Of a stretch of DNA of 42,857 nt, positions 31,486 through 38,757 are shown piece by piece (within the stretch, counting starts at the first letter, position 1; every line of letters begins with the position of its first letter). This DNA comes from Bacteroidales bacterium (GTDB lineage Bacteria > Bacteroidota > Bacteroidia > Bacteroidales > UBA932): NCBI GenBank assembly GCA_017471045.1, contig JAFUWZ010000058.1, forward strand, positions 1-42,857, read 5' to 3'. A model generated the notes under the pieces. It was not told the origin of the DNA. It did no database searches and saw only the letters and a program-made list of their open reading frames with translations. The translations under genes were made by a program, and so were the position numbers.

Positions 31486-32165
31486 TTATTTCCCCCAGGT
31501 CATGAATTGTTCAACGGTAGCCGGATCGGCGTGATGGAAGAAAAGGCTCTTTCCGGTATCCAAATGGCCTTAAGCGCCCCGTTGGTAAAGAATCCTTTCC
31601 GGCCCTCAGCAAAAGGGCCCCAGGACATGGGTTGGCAATGATACTTGCGCATATATTCGCGAGCCTCCGTCTGCTGGAAGAATACGTGATTCTCCACCTG
31701 GTTCACGGCCGGTTTCACCTCGACATGCTCATGAAGATCAATCAGGCGGTCCGGATAAAAAATGCTCAAGCCTATGGCGCGCACTTTACCTTCGCGGCAG
31801 GCCTCCTCCATAGCCCTGTAAGTGCCGTAATAGTCTCCGAAAGGCTGGTGAATCAGAAGCAGATCGATATACTTTGTCTGAAGTTTTTTGAGACTCTCCT
31901 CAATGCTGGCCTTGGCTTTCTCATACCCGGCATTGGAAATCCAGACCTTGGTCACCAGGAAGAATTCGCTGCGGGCCATGCCGGATTTGGCGACAGCGTT
32001 GCCCACGCCTTCCTCGTTGTGATATGCCTGGGCGGTGTCTATTAGCCGGTAACCGACGCGGATGGCATCGGCCACGCAGCGTTCACACTCCTGAGGGTCT
32101 ATTTGATAAACTCCATAGCCCAGGATGGGCGTTTTTACTCCGTTGTTCAGTGTTACGTATTCCAT
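31486..32165 (-). pseudogene. Aldo/keto reductase relic with C-terminal deletion
   Basis: The reading frame gives an intact N-terminal two thirds: PILGYGVYQI, VGYRLIDTAQAYHNEEGVG (Asp and Tyr of the AKR tetrad), FFLVTKVWI (Lys) and DLLLIHQPFGD (His), then VNQVENHVFF and SWGPFAEGRKGFFTN. After that it turns to unrelated residues and stops at 31500. In a neighbouring frame the true C-terminus SLFFHHADPATVEQFMTWGK follows, with TAA at 31486-31488. About 60 residues, including the cofactor phosphate-binding I-P-K-S segment, are deleted with a frameshift. The catalytic residues remain but the cofactor site does not, so it is called a pseudogene. Confidence 0.75.
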
Positions 32166-32269
32166 ATGAAAGGATGGGTTTTGTTTCTAATCAAAGGTCG
32201 GGAGTTTCATTTTTTTGGTTGTTGCACATTATGCATTAATGTTTTCACATTTTACACTATATTTACATC

Positions 32270-33082
32270 ATGGACTTCTTCTATTCAGAGAATATTGAGG
32301 ATATCGGACTTCCGGAGCTCAGGAATTGCTGCTTCCATCTGCTGTGCACCGAAGGCGAAGGTTCCCTGGTGTATTATGACCGTTGTTTCCATTTCCGAAG
32401 CAGCGACCTGCTGGTCCTGCCCCGACCGGAAGCGGTGAGCAATCTGGCCCTCACTTCTGGTACCGTCGGAGAGTTCTTTGCGGCCGATTACAAGTTCCTG
32501 CAGAACCAGCTCCCGGCCAACAACTACAGCATCGGCGGCAGCATCAGCCTATATGGTAATCCAGTTATTTCCCTGACCAGCGTCCAAGCCGATGTTTTCC
32601 TGGCTGATATCCACCGGCTCCGGGACCGGATGGAGGAGAAAGGCCACCGCTTCTACCGAGAACTGATGGGAAGCCTCTGCCTTACAATGATGTACGACAT
32701 CTTCTCCTTCCACAGCCAGCGGGATGGCGGAAATGCTTCTACGGAGCGGGCCGGCTTCTTTGTAAACGAACTCATGCGGCTTCTCGCTGAAGGGAACTGC
32801 CGCACGGAACGCTCTGTCGGCTGGTATGCCGCCCAATTGAGTGTTTCGGAGAAGTATCTCTCCTCCACGGTAAAACGCCTGACCGGACATTCGGTCATGT
32901 CCTTTATCGACAGACACACAATTCCTATCCTCAAAGAATACCTGAACAATCCGCGCTATTCGCTCACACAGATAGCGGACAGGATGAATTTTGCATCACT
33001 GTCCTACTTCAGCAGATATTGTAAAAAGCACCTTGGGAGGTCGCCTTCCGAATATCGCTCCAGTTTACAGCCACAGGGATAG
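32270..33082 (+). CDS. AraC-family transcriptional regulator
   Basis: A 270-residue regulator with a cupin-like N-terminal half (FHLLCTEGEGSLVYYDRCFH, DLLVLPRPEAV) and a C-terminal AraC HTH domain: YAAQLSVSEKYLSSTVKRLT, then YSLTQIADRMNFASLSYFSR and the closing HLGRSPSEYRSSL. It is divergent from the aldo/keto reductase relic and CMD-cupin gene, the common layout in which the regulator activates the oxidoreductase operon. Unlike the two AraC relics nearby it appears complete. The inducer is unknown. Of the intergenic 32166-32269, only a near-match TATATTTA upstream of the start was noticed. Confidence 0.86.
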   Translation: MDFFYSENIEDIGLPELRNCCFHLLCTEGEGSLVYYDRCFHFRSSDLLVLPRPEAVSNLALTSGTVGEFFAADYKFLQNQLPANNYSIGGSISLYGNPVISLTSVQADVFLADIHRLRDRMEEKGHRFYRELMGSLCLTMMYDIFSFHSQRDGGNASTERAGFFVNELMRLLAEGNCRTERSVGWYAAQLSVSEKYLSSTVKRLTGHSVMSFIDRHTIPILKEYLNNPRYSLTQIADRMNFASLSYFSRYCKKHLGRSPSEYRSSLQPQG

Positions 33083-33251
33083 CCCATCAGCATATCTGCT
33101 ATCATGGTACCCTGAATGATAGAGCGATGCAAAACTTCCTTTCTGCGACAAGGCCGCTTTCTATTTTACTCGGCCAGAGGCTAGCCGATAAGGGGCATGG
33201 CAAACCGCATAAACCAATTGATCTGGACCGTTTGCCGGCACGGGAGTTGCG

Positions 33252-33283
33252 TTTGCGTGTGCAGGAGAAAATATGTACATTTG
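33252..33283 (+). promoter_or_regulatory. Promoter of the two-component operon
   Basis: TTTG (33252-33255) and TACATTTG (33276-33283) are 20 nt apart. Transcription would begin at about 33289-33291, at most a few bases before ATG 33293, so the response-regulator message is predicted to be nearly leaderless. Nothing else is recognised in 33083-33251. Confidence 0.65.
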
Positions 33284-33292
33284 AAGTGCAAT

Positions 33293-34645
33293 ATGGCTAT
33301 AAAGAAAGGAAAGATACTTATCGTGGACGACAACGCCGGCATCCGCCAGACGCTCAAGATTTTGCTGCCGATGCATTTCGCCGAGGTGGAGGCACTCCCC
33401 TCGCCTGTGACGCTGGTCAGCACGCTAGAGCGTTTCCGGCCGGATGTGGTGCTGCTGGACATGAACTTCACGACCAGCATCAATACCGGCAACGAAGGCC
33501 TCTACTGGGCCGAAGAGATCAAGAAGATGATGCCGGAGGTGGAGGTGGTACTGTTCACCGCGTACGCCGATATCCAGCTGGCCGTGGAGGGGATGAAGCG
33601 CGGGGCGTTTGACTTCATCGTGAAACCTTGGGACAATGAAAAGCTGGCAGCCACGCTTAGCGCTGCGCGAGACAAGGCCCGGAAGGCGATGGGAAGGGAT
33701 GCCAGAAAGGAGGAAGAGAAGGCGCCTTCCATGCACTGGGGCTCTTCGCACGCTATGGCCATCATCCAAAAGACCGTGGATAAGATCGCGCCGACCGATG
33801 CGACGGTGCTCATTACCGGCGAGAACGGTACCGGCAAGGATGTGCTGGCGCGCGAGATTCATGCCCACAGCCTCAGAAGCGGGAAGCCGATGGTGGCGGT
33901 AGATGCCGGCGCCATCACCGAGACGCTCTTCGAGAGCGAACTTTTCGGCCACGTAAAAGGAGCTTACACCGATGCGCATACGGACCACGTGGGCAAGTTC
34001 GAGCAGGCCGATGGCGGGACGTTGTTCCTCGATGAAATCGGCAACATTCCCCTGCATCTGCAGGCCAAGTTACTGCGGGTGATTCAGAACAGAAGCGTTG
34101 TGCGGGTTGGCGGCACTAAGGCCATTCCTGTAGATATCCGGCTGATTTGTGCCACGAATATGGACCTGGAGCAGATGGTCCGTGACGGCAGGTTCAGGGA
34201 GGATCTATACTACCGCATCAATACCGTTCACATCTCTCTGCCGCCCCTGCGTGAGCGCAAAGATGACATCGTACCGCTGGCGGAACGATTCGTTGCTCAG
34301 TTTGCGGACAAATATCACCGGCCCGTGACAGGGCTGGATGATGCAGCCAAGTCGGCGCTAGAAAGCGGCCGTTGGAATGGCAATATCCGGGAACTCCAGA
34401 ATGTCATCGAAAAGGCGGTGATCCTTTCCGACGGAGCCACGCTTGGCGCAAATGACATCCATCTGGAGCAAGCCCGGGCCGGTATCTCTGTTACCGGGAC
34501 ATGGAAGGCTGTCAGTGACGCCGAGGAGGAAAGAAGGGTCCGGGAGGCGATTCAGCGCAGTAACGGGAACATTTCTGCAGCGGCGAAAGCCCTCGGCATC
34601 AGCCGGCCCACCTTATACGCAAAGATGAAAAAATACGGGCTATGA
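33293..34645 (+). CDS. Sigma-54-dependent response regulator, NtrC family
   Basis: A 450-residue enhancer-binding protein. Receiver domain 1-120: ILIVDDNAG (8-16), phospho-acceptor Asp56 in VVLLDMNF, and Lys111 in IVKPWD. AAA+ domain about 146-385: Walker A GENGTGKD (176-183), the sigma-54 contact loop GAYTDA (223-228; the classical form is GAFTGA), Walker B TLFLDEIG (243-250) and [10 protein letters not shown]. Fis-type HTH at the C-terminus: [23 protein letters not shown] 33293 is chosen because the receiver begins here and the promoter ends just before it. The kinase gene overlaps its end (ATGA), and a sigma-54 promoter lies before the next operon, the probable target. Confidence 0.93.
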   Translation: MAIKKGKILIVDDNAGIRQTLKILLPMHFAEVEALPSPVTLVSTLERFRPDVVLLDMNFTTSINTGNEGLYWAEEIKKMMPEVEVVLFTAYADIQLAVEGMKRGAFDFIVKPWDNEKLAATLSAARDKARKAMGRDARKEEEKAPSMHWGSSHAMAIIQKTVDKIAPTDATVLITGENGTGKDVLAREIHAHSLRSGKPMVAVDAGAITETLFESELFGHVKGAYTDAHTDHVGKFEQADGGTLFLDEIGNIPLHLQAKLLRVIQNRSVVRVGGTKAIPVDIRLICATNMDLEQMVRDGRFREDLYYRINTVHISLPPLRERKDDIVPLAERFVAQFADKYHRPVTGLDDAAKSALESGRWNGNIRELQNVIEKAVILSDGATLGANDIHLEQARAGISVTGTWKAVSDAEEERRVREAIQRSNGNISAAAKALGISRPTLYAKMKKYGL

Positions 34646-35523
34646 CCTTCTCTATTTGGCATATCATCGGGGTTGCCGTCATCATCGCGGTTGTAGCGAC
34701 GGCGATGGCTACGCTGAGGACCCGCCGGAAGGATATCAAGAAAGTGGCCTACATGATGGATGCGCTGGAAGACGGAGAACTGAACTTCCATTTCCAGGAC
34801 AAGAACAAGTTCAACCGCACGCTCAATCGCATCCGCACCATCTTTGAGAAGCAGCGCCAGGCGCACGAACAGGAATCCTGGACCAAACTGATCCGCGTGC
34901 TCACGCACGAAATCATGAATACGGTATCGCCCATTGCATCGTTAAGCGATGCCCTGTCCCGGTCTATGGACGAGACCGGCCATAGTGAGCTGGACGTGAA
35001 GGCCGGGCTGGACACGATCTCCGACTCCTCCAAGAACCTGATCAAGTTCGTGGAAACCTATCGGAAACTCTCCGGCGTGGCCCGACCGGTGAAAAAAGCC
35101 GTCGGGCTGCAGGAACTGATGGATAAGGTCATCAGCCTGGACCAAGAACTCCTGACCGCCCACGATGCCGTCTGCGCCTATACTCCGGAGGAACCCGATC
35201 TGATGGTGTATGCCGACGAAGGGCAAATCAGCCAGATTCTTATCAATCTGATCAAGAACGCGTTGCAGGCAAACGCCAAGCATATCCAAATTACCGGCAG
35301 GATGGGCAAGGAGGATGATGTGATCTTGCACATCGCCAACGACGGCGAGCCTATTCCCGTGGCCGCGAAGGAGCAAATTTTCGTCCCCTTTTATACCACC
35401 AAGAAAGAAGGCTCCGGTATCGGCCTTTCCCTGACCCGCCTGATCATGCGTCAGCACAACGGATCCATTGACCTGGTGAAAAGTGACGTGAGCGAAACCG
35501 TGTTTGAACTACGATTCAGGTAG
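34642..35523 (+). CDS. Sensor histidine kinase, partner of the NtrC-type regulator
   Basis: A 293-residue kinase. One membrane helix (about 4-24) is followed by a short linker, then the H-box RVLTHEIMNTVSPI with His89, and an ATPase domain with N-box ILINLIKNALQAN, IANDGEPIP, FVPFYTTKKEGSGIGLSL and a final ETVFELRFR. There is no periplasmic sensing domain, so it probably responds to membrane or cytoplasmic cues, or to another membrane protein such as the exporter. The ATG overlaps the regulator stop by 4 nt, indicating translational coupling. Confidence 0.92.
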   Translation: MTFSIWHIIGVAVIIAVVATAMATLRTRRKDIKKVAYMMDALEDGELNFHFQDKNKFNRTLNRIRTIFEKQRQAHEQESWTKLIRVLTHEIMNTVSPIASLSDALSRSMDETGHSELDVKAGLDTISDSSKNLIKFVETYRKLSGVARPVKKAVGLQELMDKVISLDQELLTAHDAVCAYTPEEPDLMVYADEGQISQILINLIKNALQANAKHIQITGRMGKEDDVILHIANDGEPIPVAAKEQIFVPFYTTKKEGSGIGLSLTRLIMRQHNGSIDLVKSDVSETVFELRFR

Positions 35524-35585
35524 GGTTTTCTATTCCGGAATTGTGTTTCCCCCTTGGAGACGGAACGGATTGCCTCAAGTCGCAA

Positions 35586-35635
35586 GTGTAAAGTTCGTGT
35601 GTAAAGGGAGTGTAAAGTTTTTACAGGCTTTACAC
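35586..35635 (+). promoter_or_regulatory. Cluster of GTGTAAAG boxes, candidate enhancer sites
   Basis: The 8-mer GTGTAAAG occurs exactly at 35586-35593, 35599-35606 and 35610-35617, and its reverse complement CTTTACAC at 35628-35635. The last two form a perfect 10-bp inverted repeat (35608-35617 with 35628-35637) around 10 nt. A fifth copy (CTTTACAC) lies at 35721-35728, just before the tolC ATG. The cluster lies 50-100 bp upstream of the sigma-54 promoter, where NtrC-type activators bind. Confidence 0.7.
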
Positions 35636-35682
35636 TCTTTGTAATTTATATTCCTACCTATCAATCAACGAGTTGAATATTT

Positions 35683-35698
35683 TGGCACGGGGCGTGCT
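35683..35698 (+). promoter_or_regulatory. Sigma-54 (-24/-12) promoter of the exporter operon
   Basis: TGGCACGGGGCGTGCT fits the sigma-54 consensus TGGCACG-N4-TTGC-T with one mismatch (G for the first T of TTGC). The invariant GG (35684-35685) and GC (35696-35697) are 10 nt apart as required. Transcription would begin near 35709, before ATG 35730. An NtrC-type gene encoded directly upstream supports it. Confidence 0.8.
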
Positions 35699-35729
35699 TG
35701 TGTTTGGCATGGTGATAATCCTTTACACG

Positions 35730-37073
35730 ATGATACGAAGCAGATTCATAACGTTTTTTGTGTGTAGTGCGGCAATAGGGCTTTTCGCCGCGAGGGCGGA
35801 AGCCCAGGAGCCGCAGGTGATGACGCTGCACGACTGCATGACCTATGCCATCTCCAATTCCACCAGGATCCGCATCCAGCAGGCGGCCGTGGGTGATGCA
35901 CAGATTGACAGGCGCGACGCCGCACTGGCGCTGTTCACACCGCAGATATCGGCCCAGACGTATGCCTATTACAACTTCGGCCGAAGCATCGACCCGCAGA
36001 CAAATACCTATTTCAACACGACATCTTTCCACAACAACTATGGGGTGTCGGCCGGCTACGACCTCTTCGACGGTTTCCAGGCGGTGAACAATTACCGGAT
36101 TTCCAAAACCGGGATGCTCATTGCCGATTCACAGGAGAAGCAGGTGGAAGCCGATATCTGCCTGGCGGTGATGGAGGCCTACTACAATGTGGTGTACTAC
36201 AAACGGCTGGCCGATGTCTATGAGGAACAGGTGGCAACTGCCGAACAGGCGCTGACCAAGGCGTGCAGGCAGGAGGAACTGGGCCAGAAAGGCCATGCCG
36301 ATGTGATCCAGATGGAGGCCGATTTGGCCGACCGTCAGTACGACCTGACGAATACATACAATATGTATCTGGACCAGAAGATGACGCTGGCCGACCTGAT
36401 GTTCTGGCCGTTGGATGAAGAACTAGTGATTGATACGTCCATGCCGGTGTGGGAGATTGAACCGGTATCTACCGCTGCTGTGGTGGACTTTGCCCTGGAG
36501 CATAATCCGGGCATCCGGATTGCTTCCTGGCAGCAGTTGAACACGAAACGCGAACTGAACACGGCCAAGTGGCAGCTGTTGCCCACCGTTGGCCTCTATG
36601 CCGGCTGGAGCACCAGCTACTACACCTATCAGGGCTCGGAGACGGCCACCTTTGCCAATCAGTTCAAGAACAATGGTGGTGAGTACGTGGAACTGTCGCT
36701 CCAGATTCCCATTTGGAGCCGCCTGAGCAGGCATTCTGCCATCAGCCGCCGGCAGCACGCTTTTGACAAGGCCACGGCAGAGTTGGACCAGAAGCTCCGC
36801 GATGTGGAAGCAGAGGTAAGAAGAGCCATCCAGGACCGGGACGGCGCTGCGACGGCATACCAACAGGCGCAGCGGAAGGCCGAAGTGCAGGCCGAGGCCT
36901 ACACCCTGAACCTCAAGAAACTGGAGATGGGGCTGATTTCCCCCCTGGAGTTCCAGACGGCGGGCAACAATTACCTGAAGGCCCAGGCCGACGAGATGAA
37001 CAGCCTGTTCAAGTATCTCATCAAGCAGGCGGTGGTCAGATATTACAATGGAGTAGAATATATCAATCAATAA
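35730..37073 (+). CDS. TolC-family outer-membrane efflux protein
   Basis: A 447-residue outer-membrane factor. A signal peptide, MIRSRFITFFVCSAAIGLFA, is cleaved probably after RAEA; two long helical repeats follow, starting VMTLHDCMTYAISNSTRIRI and later LEHNPGIRIASWQQLNTKRE, with barrel strands between (YYNFGRSIDPQTNTYF; GLYAGWSTSYYTY). The frame is open back to a TTG at 35673, but that would overlap the sigma-54 promoter, so ATG 35730 is preferred. It would form the outer-membrane channel for the HlyD and FtsX-type proteins encoded downstream. Confidence 0.9.
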   Translation: MIRSRFITFFVCSAAIGLFAARAEAQEPQVMTLHDCMTYAISNSTRIRIQQAAVGDAQIDRRDAALALFTPQISAQTYAYYNFGRSIDPQTNTYFNTTSFHNNYGVSAGYDLFDGFQAVNNYRISKTGMLIADSQEKQVEADICLAVMEAYYNVVYYKRLADVYEEQVATAEQALTKACRQEELGQKGHADVIQMEADLADRQYDLTNTYNMYLDQKMTLADLMFWPLDEELVIDTSMPVWEIEPVSTAAVVDFALEHNPGIRIASWQQLNTKRELNTAKWQLLPTVGLYAGWSTSYYTYQGSETATFANQFKNNGGEYVELSLQIPIWSRLSRHSAISRRQHAFDKATAELDQKLRDVEAEVRRAIQDRDGAATAYQQAQRKAEVQAEAYTLNLKKLEMGLISPLEFQTAGNNYLKAQADEMNSLFKYLIKQAVVRYYNGVEYINQ

Positions 37074-37077
37074 TGAG

Positions 37078-37102
37078 ATGCCCGGTCAGGCCGGGCATGA
37101 CG
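37078..37102 (+). repeat. Palindromic intergenic repeat
   Basis: ATGCCCGG and CCGGGCAT flank the 5-nt loop TCAGG (37078-37098), followed by GACG. It fills the gap between tolC and hlyD. The layout GCCCGG-loop-CCGGGC-ATGACG is a familiar dispersed repeat type, and its ATGAC end matches the GTCAT end of the 27-bp repeats further along the operon. Confidence 0.65.
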
Positions 37103-37110
37103 AAAGGATT

Positions 37111-38367
37111 ATGGATAAGATTATCAAGAAGGAAACAGGTTGGCGGGTAGCTTTCACCAAGAAAGCACTGCCCTGGTGGCTGGGTGCGCTGCTGCTGGTG
37201 TTCATCGTGTATCTGATTGCGCGTCCTAACAACAAGACGCTACGGGTGGACAAGGACAGCATTACGGTGTCGATTGCCGTGAAGGGCGAATTCAACGACT
37301 ATATCCGCATCAGCGGACGGGTGCAGCCGATGACGACCATCCAGCTTTCGCCCCAGGAAGGCGGTATCGTGGAAAAGATTCTCATCGAGGAAGGTTCCCC
37401 GGTGAAAGCCGGCGATGCAATCCTTATCCTGAATAACGACAACCTGGACCTTCAGATCCTGAACTCCGAGGCGGAGTTGGCCGAGAAGGAGAACATCCTC
37501 CGCAACACGCAGATCCAGATGGAGCAGCAGAAACTGGACGTGCGGCAGAATGAACTGGAATACGGCACCAATGTGGACCGTCTGAAACGCGCCTACGAGC
37601 AGCAGAAGGCCCTGTATGAGGACAAGCTCATCGCCAAGGAAGACTATTTGAAGGCCGAAGAGGATTACCGCCTGGCACTCCAGAAGTACGAACTTATCCG
37701 CGAACGCAGCAAGCAGGACAGCCTCTATCGCGGCACCCAGATTGACCGGATGGAAGAGTCGTTGGAGAACATGCTCCTGAACATGCAGATGATCCGCAGG
37801 CGCAAATCGAACCTCATCGTAAAGGCGCCTATCGACGGCGAGCTGGGCCTGCTGGACGTAGTGCTGGGCCAGAGCATCGCCAGCGGCACAAAAATCGGCC
37901 AGATCAATAGCGTAGGTGTCTATAAGGTGGAGGCTCAGATTGATGAGCACTACATCGACCGCGTTGTGGCAGGACTGGAGGCCACCTTCGAGCGCCAGGG
38001 CGAAACCTATTCCACCTCCATCCGTAAAGTGTATCCGGAGGTGCGTGACGGCAAGTTCAAGGCCGATTTCAAGTTTGACGGCGTCCAGCCCGACAACATC
38101 CGCAGCGGCCAGACCTACTACCTGAATCTCCAGCTGGGCCAGAGCGAAGAGGCGGTCATCATCCCCCGCGGCACCTTTTATCAGAAAACCGGCGGAAAAT
38201 GGATTTACGTTGTTAACAAAGACGGCAGCAAAGCCGTCAAAAGAGAAATCCGCATCGGCCGCCAGAACCCGCAATACTACGAAGTTCTGGAAGGTCTGGA
38301 GCCCGGCGAGAAGGTGATTATCTCCGGGTATGAGACTTATGGGGATTCAGATGTGCTGGTATTTTAA
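37111..38367 (+). CDS. Periplasmic adaptor (membrane fusion protein, HlyD/MacA type)
   Basis: A 418-residue adaptor. One N-terminal membrane anchor (ALPWWLGALLLVFIVYLIA), then a barrel/lipoyl half (IRISGRVQPMTTIQLSPQEG, GGIVEKILIEEGSPVKAGDA), a long coiled-coil hairpin about 110-235 (EAELAEKENILRNTQIQMEQ onward), the second lipoyl half (LIVKAPIDGELGLLDVVLGQ), and beta-barrel/membrane-proximal domains ending LEPGEKVIISGYETYGDSDV. It would link the FtsX-type pump to TolC. ATG 37111 (MDKIIKK) was chosen because the in-frame ATG 37078 lies in the palindromic repeat and adds an unrelated MPGQAGHDERI. Confidence 0.9.
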   Translation: MDKIIKKETGWRVAFTKKALPWWLGALLLVFIVYLIARPNNKTLRVDKDSITVSIAVKGEFNDYIRISGRVQPMTTIQLSPQEGGIVEKILIEEGSPVKAGDAILILNNDNLDLQILNSEAELAEKENILRNTQIQMEQQKLDVRQNELEYGTNVDRLKRAYEQQKALYEDKLIAKEDYLKAEEDYRLALQKYELIRERSKQDSLYRGTQIDRMEESLENMLLNMQMIRRRKSNLIVKAPIDGELGLLDVVLGQSIASGTKIGQINSVGVYKVEAQIDEHYIDRVVAGLEATFERQGETYSTSIRKVYPEVRDGKFKADFKFDGVQPDNIRSGQTYYLNLQLGQSEEAVIIPRGTFYQKTGGKWIYVVNKDGSKAVKREIRIGRQNPQYYEVLEGLEPGEKVIISGYETYGDSDVLVF

Positions 38368-38369
38368 TT

Positions 38370-38396
38370 TGTCATTCTGAGCGAAGCGAAGAATCT
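38370..38396 (+). repeat. 27-bp repeat, copy 1 (left of GIY-YIG gene)
   Basis: The unit starts TGTCATTCTGAGCGAAG and ends CGAAGAATCT; ATTCT and AGAAT form a short stem. It begins 2 nt after the hlyD stop and is a perfect inverted partner of copy 2. Confidence 0.9.
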
Positions 38397-38410
38397 AAAT
38401 TTTTGATATT

Positions 38411-38704
38411 ATGTACAATACATACTATGTTTATATTATGTCAAGCCTGAGTAACACAACCATCTATGTTGGTGTTACCAATGACTTGGAACGAAGAGTG
38501 TCCGAACATAAATCTGGTATTATATCAGGTTTCACTCAGAAGTACAACTGCAAAAAACTTGTATACTTTGAATCTTTCTCTGATATAGAACAGGCAATTG
38601 ATAGAGAAAAACAATTGAAAGGGTGGGTCAGAAAGAAGAAAGATGCTTTGATTGATTCAATGAATCCCGAAAGGAAAGATTTAGCTGCAGAATGGAGTAT
38701 ATAA
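38411..38704 (+). CDS. GIY-YIG nuclease-domain protein between inverted repeats
   Basis: A 97-residue stand-alone GIY-YIG domain. The GIY part is YYVYIM (5-10) and the YIG part is TIYVGVTNDLERRVSEHK (17-34), giving the two catalytic Tyr, Arg28/29 and His33; the metal-binding Glu is Glu66 in AIDREKQLKGW. All key residues are present, so DNA cleavage is credible. It lies within an exporter operon but is plainly AT-rich beside GC-rich neighbours, and perfect 27-bp inverted copies of a repeat lie 14 nt before its ATG and 1 nt after its stop. This suggests acquisition as a unit. Relatives are annotated UPF0213 or excinuclease-like, with no proven role. Confidence 0.9.
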   Translation: MYNTYYVYIMSSLSNTTIYVGVTNDLERRVSEHKSGIISGFTQKYNCKKLVYFESFSDIEQAIDREKQLKGWVRKKKDALIDSMNPERKDLAAEWSI

Positions 38705-38705
38705 T

Positions 38706-38732
38706 AGATTCTTCGCTTCGCTCAGAATGACA
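38706..38732 (-). repeat. 27-bp repeat, copy 2 (right of GIY-YIG gene)
   Basis: Exact reverse complement of copy 1, starting 1 nt after the GIY-YIG stop. With copy 1 it bounds a 363-bp unit (38370-38732). Confidence 0.9.
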
Positions 38733-38755
38733 ATACTTCGCTCAGAATGACAATA
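38716..38755 (+). repeat. Tandem 20-bp duplication of the repeat end
   Basis: CTTCGCTCAGAATGACAATA at 38716-38735 is repeated exactly at 38736-38755, directly before the permease ATG at 38758. The second unit is a partial extra copy (17 bp) of the 27-bp repeat plus AATA, possibly a scar of insertion or slippage. Confidence 0.88.
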
Positions 38756-38757
38756 AT

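Noticed and set aside
33127-33612. A 161-residue open frame upstream of and inside the NtrC-type gene
   Set aside because: It overlaps the receiver domain in another frame and spans the promoter; it shows no family features.
35608-35640. The 10-bp inverted repeat after the kinase gene as an intrinsic terminator
   Set aside because: The stem is AT-rich, only a short T-run follows, and its arms are two of several GTGTAAAG boxes, so binding sites explain it better. Termination is not excluded.
37078-37110. ATG 37078 as the start of the HlyD-type adaptor
   Set aside because: The extra eleven residues are simply the translation of the palindromic repeat; the usual N-terminus begins at ATG 37111.
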